Part shown: positions 58,259 to 64,000 of the stretch, one piece after another | Numbering within the stretch: the first letter of the stretch is position 1 | How the letters are laid out: every line of letters begins with the position of its first letter | Assembly (NCBI GenBank): GCA_964390545.1 | Contig: CAYMJV010000004.1 | Coordinates: 9,901 to 73,900 of the forward strand | Length of the DNA: 64,000 nucleotides | Direction of reading: 5' to 3' | Source of the DNA: CAYMJV01 sp964390545 | GTDB taxonomy: Bacteria; Desulfobacterota; BSN033; UBA1163 | Translations under genes and position numbers: made by a program | The notes under the pieces: generated by a model | Told to the model about the DNA's origin: nothing | Databases searched by the model: none | Seen by the model: only the letters and a program-made list of their open reading frames with translations

Positions 58259-59543
58259 CGAGGTAGGGTCGAATCTGCTCAAACATCCGTTCTGTGGCGC
58301 CCTGATGCTTCCGGAGAAATTGGTAGCCCCTCTCTCCCATTTCTTTTCGCGCCCTTTCGTTCTTGAGGAGACGTCTCATGTGGCTGGCAAGATCCTCTAT
58401 CCCATTGGCTTGAATCGCTCCTCCCTCCTCGACCAACCGGCGAGAGATCTCTGAGAAATGAAACATAAAAGGACCGAAGAGAACGCACTTTCTAAAGAAG
58501 AGAGGTTCAAGGGGATTGTGGCCCCCCACGGGCACAAGACTTCCGCCGATGAAGACCAGTGTCGCGATACTATAGAAACTCATGAGCTCACCCATGGTAT
58601 CGAGAAGAATCACCTCGGGCCGTCTTTCTTGATCTGGGCGGTCTTGATCCATGGGTAACACGGTCCTTCGAATCCATGAGGGGGACTCTTTTCTTAGCAT
58701 CCGCTCCACTTCCTCCAACCGGTTGAGGTGGCGCGGGGCGAGAATGAAAATGAGATCGGGAGCGATCTCCCTCAATTCCTTGCTGAGGCTGGTCAAGAGC
58801 TCCTCCTCCCCAGAGTGAGTGGACCCTGCAATGAAGACGGGTTCCCTTCCATGAAGACCCAGAGATTGGGCCAATGTGGCCCTGGCCTCCTGAGTGACGG
58901 AAGGCAAGGCCTGATCGAATTTCAAGTTTCCTACCACTCTCGTTTTTTCGGACGGGGCACCGATCTGAATGATTCGGTCTTGATCTTCATTCGTCTGCAT
59001 GAGGAAAAGGGAGACATATTTTAGACATTCTTTGAATAGGAATCTGAAGAAGAGGTACCCGCGAAAGGATTTTTCGGAGATCCTTCCGTTGAAGAGGATG
59101 ATGGGAATTCGCTTTCTTCCGCAGGCTCGGAGGAGGTTCGGCCAGAGTTCTGTCTCTGCAATGAGGAGAAGCGTGGGCTGGATCTTCTTGAGGACCCTTC
59201 GAAGGATGAAAGGGTGATCGATGGGAAAAAAGAGGATATGGTCCGCCTCAGGCAATTGTGTCTTGGCCGCCTCATTTCCGGTAGAGGTCATGGTGGTCAA
59301 AACGATTTTGCGGTTGGGAAATTCTTTCTTTATTCTCCTCAGGAGGGGAATGGAACAGAAGACTTCCCCAACGGATGCAGCGTGGATCCAGATGGAACCT
59401 CCAAGGGATCGGGTTCCCAGAAAACCCATCCGCTGGATCAGTGCCTTACGGAGTCGTTTCTGAAAGAGGCTTCTGATAAAGAAGTAAGGAGAGGAGAGGA
59501 CAAGCAGGACGGTGAGAAGAGTATTGTAGAGGAGATAGATCAT
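58254..59543 (-). CDS. waaA: 3-deoxy-D-manno-octulosonic acid (Kdo) transferase
   Basis: A 429-residue GT30 glycosyltransferase. A membrane helix (about residues 5-27) is followed by GGSIWIHAASVGEV, VLTTMTSTGNEAA, AETELWPNLL, NGRISEKSFRGY, AGSTHSGEEE and FIGGSLVPVGGHNPLEP, all diagnostic of KdtA/WaaA. It adds Kdo from CMP-Kdo to lipid IVA on the inner membrane. It is in the lipid A cluster, between the DUF374 acyltransferase and lpxK genes. Confidence 0.95.
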   Translation of the reverse strand: MIYLLYNTLLTVLLVLSSPYFFIRSLFQKRLRKALIQRMGFLGTRSLGGSIWIHAASVGEVFCSIPLLRRIKKEFPNRKIVLTTMTSTGNEAAKTQLPEADHILFFPIDHPFILRRVLKKIQPTLLLIAETELWPNLLRACGRKRIPIILFNGRISEKSFRGYLFFRFLFKECLKYVSLFLMQTNEDQDRIIQIGAPSEKTRVVGNLKFDQALPSVTQEARATLAQSLGLHGREPVFIAGSTHSGEEELLTSLSKELREIAPDLIFILAPRHLNRLEEVERMLRKESPSWIRRTVLPMDQDRPDQERRPEVILLDTMGELMSFYSIATLVFIGGSLVPVGGHNPLEPLFFRKCVLFGPFMFHFSEISRRLVEEGGAIQANGIEDLASHMRRLLKNERARKEMGERGYQFLRKHQGATERMFEQIRPYLV

Positions 59544-59551
59544 TATATTAA

Positions 59552-59692
59552 ATCCGAAATTCGAATATCGAAACTCGAAACAAATCCAAAATTCAAATGT
59601 TCAAATTCAAAAACGTTTACGTTTTGGTCATTTGTATTTCGAACATTCGTGCTTGTTTCGGATTTCGTGCTTCGAAATTCGATATTATAAAT
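59552..59692. repeat. Imperfect palindrome of 7-base CGAAATT/CAAAT units (family A, copy 5)
   Basis: Left arm CGAAATT, CGAATAT, CGAAACT, CGAAACA (about 59564-59591) then CAAATT-type units, a tight centre AAACGTTTACGTTT, and a complementary right arm to 59692. It fills the gap between the DUF374 and waaA genes. Confidence 0.75.
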
Positions 59693-59702
59693 TCTGGAAA
59701 TC

Positions 59703-60413
59703 TTACGACTTAAACTCAGAATTTCTGCTCAGGCCCATTCCAGGGGCGTGAGAATCAAAATAATGGTCTGCCTGCTCTGTTATTTCATTAAGGCGGTTTT
59801 CCAAGAGGAGCCTTTTCTCTTCCAGATGATTACGATCCCCCTTGGGGTCCACATGAATCGGTTCGCCCCAAATGAAGACCCCTTTTGAAAAAGGATAGGG
59901 GAGAACGAAACGATCCCAACTATTAAAAACAATCTTCTTAGAGGCGCTGAAGGTTACCGGCACAATGGGTCTTCCCGTAATTCTGGACAATTCGATGACA
60001 CCAATCTGGGCTTTCTGACGTGGCCCTTTCGGACCATCTGGTGCAATCACCATATCCGATCCATTCTGAAGAGCCTTGATCATATTCTTGAAGGCGGAGA
60101 ACCCTTTGCGTGTGGTTGAACCCACGATCGGATGGTGGCCAAGCAATTTCCCTGCCTTGCCCATGATCTGGCCATCCCGATGGGAGGAGATGAGGAAACT
60201 CATATTCTTCCCTCGATAAGCCCAGTGCATCATGAGAAGCCTTGCATGCCAGAAGGCCATGATAAATGGGATTCCTCTTTCCCACAGAGATCCTGGGATA
60301 TCCGGAGAGATTACTTCGATACGCACGGCTCGTCCCAGGACCCTGATCGTCCCATACGCGAACCAGGGAGCCAACCAAGCCACCAATTTCTTTTTTAGAG
60401 GTTTTAGAGACAT
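59703..60413 (-). CDS. DUF374 lysophospholipid acyltransferase-like protein
   Basis: A 236-residue acyltransferase-like protein. Motifs: FIMAFWHARLLMMHW (HxxxxD/R region of the LPLAT fold), ISSHRDGQIMGKAGKLLGH, GFSAFKNMIKAL, VIAPDGPKGPRQKAQIGVIELSRITGRPIVPVTFSA. In this family the catalytic His-x4-Asp is replaced or shifted, and SHRDGQ with PDGPKGP is diagnostic of DUF374. In lipid A clusters such proteins may act as acyltransferases for secondary acyl chains. Exact activity is not established. Confidence 0.85.
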   Translation of the reverse strand: MSLKPLKKKLVAWLAPWFAYGTIRVLGRAVRIEVISPDIPGSLWERGIPFIMAFWHARLLMMHWAYRGKNMSFLISSHRDGQIMGKAGKLLGHHPIVGSTTRKGFSAFKNMIKALQNGSDMVIAPDGPKGPRQKAQIGVIELSRITGRPIVPVTFSASKKIVFNSWDRFVLPYPFSKGVFIWGEPIHVDPKGDRNHLEEKRLLLENRLNEITEQADHYFDSHAPGMGLSRNSEFKS

Positions 60414-60424
60414 TTCTTAAGAAT

Positions 60425-60513
60425 GGGGTTCAAGGGTTCGAGGATTCAAGGGTTCAAGAATTCAATTTCTTAGACTTTCACTAGACCCCTTGACCCCTAG
60501 GACCCTTGAAACC
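60425..60513. repeat. Imperfect palindrome of 8-base AAGGGTT units (family C, copy 2)
   Basis: Left arm CAAGGGTT, CGAGGATT, CAAGGGTT, CAAGAATT (60431-60462), right arm CTAGACCC, CTTGACCC, CTAGGACC, CTTGAAAC (60481-60512). It lies between the msbA and DUF374 genes, 8 bases before the msbA stop. Confidence 0.75.
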
Positions 60514-60520
60514 TTTGGTG

Positions 60521-62356
60521 TTAATAGATTTTCTTGACCTTCGTTTCTTTCCAGAGTCTCAACCCGTCATCCTTGAATTGAAGATCGTAAAGCCGTCGAT
60601 ATTCTCCATTGAGAGCGATTAATTCTGTATGGTTTCCTTGCTCCACGACCTGACCATCGGAGAGGACAATGATCCGATGGGCATTCCGGATGGTCGAGAG
60701 ACGATGGGCAATGACGAAAACTGTTCTTCCTTTCATCAATTGATCCAGGGCCTTTTGAACCTCTGTTTCTGAATCGGAATCAAGGGATGAGGTGGCTTCG
60801 TCCAAAATTAAGATGGGGGCATTTTTCAAAAGGGCTCGAGCAATGGAGAGGCGCTGACGTTCTCCACCGGAAAGCTTCACCCCTTGCTCACCGATGGGCG
60901 TATTGTATCCTTCGGGAAGCTTTATGATGAAGTCATGGGCATGGGCAGCTTTAGCAGCCTCGATGATTTCCTGATCCGAGCAACCATGGATATTTCCATA
61001 GGCGATGTTATTTCGAATCGTATCATTAAAGAGGATCGTCTGTTGTGTCACCAGAGCGATCTGATCTCTCAGGGATTTGAACGTGACCTTTCGAATGTCG
61101 TGACCATCGATGAGAATCTGGCCTTTCTCGACATCATAGAATCGGGGCAGGAGATTGACCAGGGAGGTCTTGCCGGCTCCACTCATTCCCACCAGGGCGA
61201 TCACTTCTCCCACGGTGACATGGAGAGAGATGTCTTTAAGAACGGTTTCCTCGCCATACTTAAATGTAATGTCTTGAAAATCGACCCCCTTTGAGACGGG
61301 GGCGAGAGGAATCGCTCCCTCTTCCTCTTTGATCTCCGGAGTTGTGTCGAGGAGCTCGAAGACCCTTATGGCTGCGGCCATACCATCCTGGACTTCGAGG
61401 TTCACCTTGTTTATATCACGGATGGGAGCGTAGAGCATGAAAAGGGCGGTCATAAATGAGAAAAAGGCTCCCGGTGTCAACTCTCCTTGGATGACCCTGT
61501 AGCCACCCACCCAGATGATGATGGCCACGGCAATCCCTCCCAAGAGTTCCATCAGGGGATGGGAGAAGGCGCGGATCTTTACCCGTTTGAACACAATCTT
61601 AAAGAAACGGTTGTTTTCTTCTGCAAAGCGGCGTTTTTCATAGTCTTCCATGTTGAAGGCTTTGACGATCCGGTTTCCAGCAATGGTCTCATGGAGAAAG
61701 GTGGTGATGGAGCCCATTCGCTGCTGACTCTTCCGGCTGAATTTCCGGAGCCTCTTTCCAAATTCCTTGATGGGGATGATGACCAATGAGAAGATGACGA
61801 GAGCCATGAGCGCAAGTTTCCAATCACGGTAAATGACAACGCCAATCAATCCGATGACAGTAAAAGCATCCTTTACAAGCCCGGTGATGGTATTGGAGAC
61901 CGATCCCTGAATCAGATTGACATCATTGGTGATTCGTGAGATGAGGATGCCCGTCGGAGTTTTCGTGAAGAAGGACAGGGAGAGGGTCTGGAGATGGTTG
62001 TAAAGTTTCTCCCGGATATCGGCAACGATCCTGAGCCCCACATAGTTCATTAAATACGCCTGACCGTATTCAAAAATCCCTTTGAAAAGAAAGAGGAGGA
62101 TGATGGCAATGGGGAGCAAGAGGAACATCTCCATATCCTTCTTGAGAAGGAGACTGCTCAGATGAAGCTGAATAATGATCGTCTTGATCCATTGGGGAAT
62201 CTGCTCTTTCTTGAGGAAGACGCCGTCGAGGGCAGGTTTAACAAGAAAGGCCTGTCCAGCTGTCAGGACGGAGACGAAGACCATACAGATCATGGCCCCC
62301 ACAAGCTTGAGCCAGTAGGGCTTTACCATAGCGAGGAGCCTGCGATAGAGGTTCAT
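60521..62356 (-). CDS. msbA: Lipid A export ABC transporter MsbA
   Basis: A half-transporter of about 611 residues from the ATG at 62356 (GAGAGG seven bases upstream; a frame from 62371 adds five residues). Six membrane helices in the first 320 residues are followed by an ATPase with Walker A GMSGAGKTSLV, Q-loop VTQQTILFND, signature LSGGERQR, Walker B ILILDEATSSLD and H-loop IAHRLS. As a homodimer it flips core-lipid A across the inner membrane. It sits between lpxB and the acyltransferase gene. The start overlaps the lpxB end region by none (11-base gap). Confidence 0.94.
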   Translation of the reverse strand: MNLYRRLLAMVKPYWLKLVGAMICMVFVSVLTAGQAFLVKPALDGVFLKKEQIPQWIKTIIIQLHLSSLLLKKDMEMFLLLPIAIILLFLFKGIFEYGQAYLMNYVGLRIVADIREKLYNHLQTLSLSFFTKTPTGILISRITNDVNLIQGSVSNTITGLVKDAFTVIGLIGVVIYRDWKLALMALVIFSLVIIPIKEFGKRLRKFSRKSQQRMGSITTFLHETIAGNRIVKAFNMEDYEKRRFAEENNRFFKIVFKRVKIRAFSHPLMELLGGIAVAIIIWVGGYRVIQGELTPGAFFSFMTALFMLYAPIRDINKVNLEVQDGMAAAIRVFELLDTTPEIKEEEGAIPLAPVSKGVDFQDITFKYGEETVLKDISLHVTVGEVIALVGMSGAGKTSLVNLLPRFYDVEKGQILIDGHDIRKVTFKSLRDQIALVTQQTILFNDTIRNNIAYGNIHGCSDQEIIEAAKAAHAHDFIIKLPEGYNTPIGEQGVKLSGGERQRLSIARALLKNAPILILDEATSSLDSDSETEVQKALDQLMKGRTVFVIAHRLSTIRNAHRIIVLSDGQVVEQGNHTELIALNGEYRRLYDLQFKDDGLRLWKETKVKKIY

Positions 62357-62367
62357 TCGGTGACCTC

Positions 62368-63558
62368 TCAACTAATCCCCCCTCGCCCCCTTTTAGAAAA
62401 GGGTGGGTGGGGGGATTCGACATCTTGAAGCATGGACATAACGATGTGAGCTGCTCGTTGAGCGGCTCCAGGGTTGCCTAGCCGCTGGCGTACTTCCTTT
62501 AGAGATTCTACCATTTTTTGCTGAAGGACTGAATCCTTTAAGATGCGAAGGGCTTCCTCGGCAATCCTTTTGGGATTGACATCCTTCTGGATCAGTTCTG
62601 GAGCGATCCCTTTCCCGGCCACCAGATTCACCAGGCCGATATGGTTGACTTGAATCATTGCCCTGGCGACCCAGGAAGAGAGCAGAGAAACCTTGTAAAT
62701 AATGATCATCGGTTTTCCGAGGATGGCTCCCTCCAGAGTAGCCGTCCCTGAGGCCAGGATCAGAAGTTCAGAGATATTCATCACATCGTGAGTCCAGCCC
62801 TGAATCAGTTTCACTGGTGCAATGCTGTTTCTCACCCAGGGGGATAAGGCTTCCTCAGTAAAACCTGGAGCCAAGGGGATGACGAATTGAAGATCTGGAA
62901 TCTCTTTTTGAAGGAGATGGGCCGACGCAAGAAGAGGCGGGAGGAGCCTCTCCACTTCATGGGTTCGACTCCCGGGAAGAAGAGCGATGGTTCTCCTTTG
63001 GGGATCGAGACCGAATTTCCGAAAAGCCTCTTCTTTGGAAAGCGTCGGTTTGACAATATCAACGAGGGGGTGACCCACCCACTCCACATCCACTCCAGCC
63101 GCTTCGTAGAGAGGGACCTCAAAAGGGAAGAAGACGACCATCTTCTTCACTCGCTCCGCAATCAACTTCACCCTTCCATGCCTCCAGGCCCAAACCTGGG
63201 GACTGATATAGTAAAGAACCGGGATTCCTTTTTGATGAGCGATTTTGGCCAATCGAAGGTTGAAATCAGGAAAATCGATCAGAATGATGAGGTTCGGTTT
63301 CTCCCGGTCTAGGGACTCCCTCAGGCCTTTCAGAACCTTCAGAATGGTTCTGAGTTTGAAAAGAGCCTCTGTGATTCCCACAACAGAAAGGGAACGGGAG
63401 TGGTAGAGGAGTTTCATCCCTTTCCGCTCTAAATGCTCCCCTCCGACACCCAGAAACTGAACTTCTGGATCGATCTGATGAATAGCTTCCACCAGGTGGG
63501 CGCCATGGAGGTCTCCTGAAGTTTCCCCGGCGACCATCAGGATTTTTCTCGATGCCAT
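62368..63558 (-). CDS. lpxB: Lipid-A-disaccharide synthase
   Basis: About 396 residues from the ATG at 63558 (AGGG about eight bases upstream). Family motifs: LMVAGETSGDLHGA, VGITEALFKL, IDFPDFNLRLA, PVLYYISPQVWAWRHGRV, LLPGSRTHEVERL and GTATLEGAILGKPMIIIYKV. It joins UDP-diacylglucosamine and lipid X at the inner membrane. The last dozen residues (HPPFSKRGRGGIS) come from palindromic repeat family F, so the ancestral stop lies slightly upstream. An upstream GTG at 63567 is less likely. Confidence 0.95.
   Translation of the reverse strand: MASRKILMVAGETSGDLHGAHLVEAIHQIDPEVQFLGVGGEHLERKGMKLLYHSRSLSVVGITEALFKLRTILKVLKGLRESLDREKPNLIILIDFPDFNLRLAKIAHQKGIPVLYYISPQVWAWRHGRVKLIAERVKKMVVFFPFEVPLYEAAGVDVEWVGHPLVDIVKPTLSKEEAFRKFGLDPQRRTIALLPGSRTHEVERLLPPLLASAHLLQKEIPDLQFVIPLAPGFTEEALSPWVRNSIAPVKLIQGWTHDVMNISELLILASGTATLEGAILGKPMIIIYKVSLLSSWVARAMIQVNHIGLVNLVAGKGIAPELIQKDVNPKRIAEEALRILKDSVLQQKMVESLKEVRQRLGNPGAAQRAAHIVMSMLQDVESPHPPFSKRGRGGIS
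62374..62417. repeat. Palindrome of the CCCCCTTTT type (family F, copy 3)
   Basis: AATCCCCCCTCGCCCCCTTTT and AAAAGGGTGGGTGGGGGGATT with a two-base loop. It overlaps the lpxB 3' end and lies 18 bases upstream of the msbA start. Confidence 0.8.
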
Positions 63559-63567
63559 TCCACTCAC

Positions 63568-63731
63568 CCTGTTGTAGAAAAAACATCGATGCCTGGGATC
63601 CGCAAACTTAGGTCAAATCTAACGCTTATCCTGCTTCGATAGATCGCGGAATAACTCGAATCGTCCTTACTCAATAAACACGAAAGAATTGGTCCAATTC
63701 CATCGATCCATATTTTCATTCAACCACAGAG
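63568..63731. other. Spacer upstream of lpxB
   Basis: About 160 bases between the partial oxidoreductase gene and lpxB. AT-rich, with no clear promoter, repeat or gene. Confidence 0.4.
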
Positions 63732-64000
63732 TTAAGTTGTGCCACCCTTTCTTTTTCTCATGTCCTCTTCAATTTTCTCAAGGATCTGAAAAGCCACTTT
63801 CAGAGCCTTTTTCCCATCCCGTCCGGAAACCCGGACCTTCTTCCTATGTTTTACGCTCTGAAGGAAGGAATGAATCTCTGACTCCATGGCGTCCACCTTG
63901 GTGACGGGGATTTCCTCCGTCACAATTTCAGAGGGTTTCCTCTTCCCTGAAGAGGCCGCCTTCTTGGTCAAGAAGGCCTTTTGAGTGAGGTAGTCGATGG
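63732..64000 (-). CDS. C-terminal part of a Gfo/Idh/MocA family oxidoreductase
   Basis: The window ends inside this gene; the frame is open to base 64000. The visible 89 codons read YLTQKAFLTKKAASS, a charged stretch, and the ending VSGRDGKKALKVAFQILEKIEED, the usual last helix of NAD-dependent Gfo/Idh/MocA sugar oxidoreductases. In many Desulfobacterota-type genomes such a gene lies between lpxA and lpxB. The TTG at 63971 is not the true start; the rest lies outside the window. Assignment rests on the C-terminus and position only. Confidence 0.6.
   Translation of the reverse strand, partial: IDYLTQKAFLTKKAASSGKRKPSEIVTEEIPVTKVDAMESEIHSFLQSVKHRKKVRVSGRDGKKALKVAFQILEKIEEDMRKRKGGTT

Noticed and set aside
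40996..59692. The short-unit repeats as a CRISPR array
   Set aside because: Units of 6-8 bases are contiguous without spacers and arranged as inverted arms; no cas genes are present.

Overview
The window looks like a chromosome segment of a Gram-negative, LPS-bearing anaerobe of the former Deltaproteobacteria (Desulfobacterota-like). This assignment is an inference from gene content (lpxB, msbA, waaA, lpxK; leuA/leuC/leuD/asd; two peptide-type ABC operons; a UPF0280 protein; CaiB-type CoA transferase) and from intergenic repeats that end genes with peptides such as PPFSKGRGG and NPVRKSS, which I associate with that group. No phage, transposase or CRISPR array is visible. One tRNA gene is present.

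Layout. 1-2.4 kb: a small unknown protein, an alpha/beta hydrolase and a metallo-beta-lactamase-fold lipoprotein. 2.5-8.2 kb: a compact five-gene peptide/nickel-type ABC importer operon (+) with a good sigma70 promoter. 8.2-17 kb: envelope genes, mostly (-): DUF456, OmpA-like, DUF362, cardiolipin-synthase-like, hydrolase, then an operon of a ribbon-helix-helix regulator, polysaccharide deacetylase and DUF4015 glycoside hydrolase, then an HD protein and MliC. 17-32 kb: peptidases (M42, M28, M23), a PD-(D/E)XK nuclease, a beta-lactamase/NamZ fusion, lytic transglycosylase, thioesterase, phosphoesterase, MFS, HAD, a GntR-type regulator and a degenerate histidine kinase. 32.3-34.7 kb: a CaiB/BaiF gene lying between a truncated tRNA and an intact tRNA-Ala(CGC), both with near-identical terminators. 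34.8-40 kb (-): dksA-like, galT, hybrid-free GAF histidine kinase, receiver protein, galU. 40-46.3 kb (-): a second five-gene peptide ABC operon. 46.5-51.6 kb (-): rlpA, radical SAM, rnc, mtaB, UPF0280. 51.8-56.7 kb (-): asd, leuD, leuC, leuA (leuB is absent). 56.8-64 kb (-): lpxK, waaA, DUF374 acyltransferase, msbA, lpxB and the 3' end of a Gfo/Idh/MocA oxidoreductase, i.e. lipid A assembly and export.

Two patterns stand out. First, four intergenic regions between 15.9 and 31.3 kb carry sigma54 (-24/-12) promoters with exact GG-N10-GC geometry and a palindrome 80-120 bp upstream; three of the palindromes share a TGACAAA/TTTGTCA core. They drive the RHH-deacetylase-glycosidase operon, two small unknown proteins and a kinase-like protein without its phosphorylatable histidine, suggesting an uncharacterised enhancer-dependent envelope regulon. 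Second, the right half (about 34.7-62.4 kb) is full of long imperfect palindromes built from 6-8 base units, belonging to at least six sequence families. They sit at every junction of the second ABC operon, are nested four deep at one site, and supply the last codons of several genes. They also create false N-terminal extensions in naive ORF calls, which I have trimmed.
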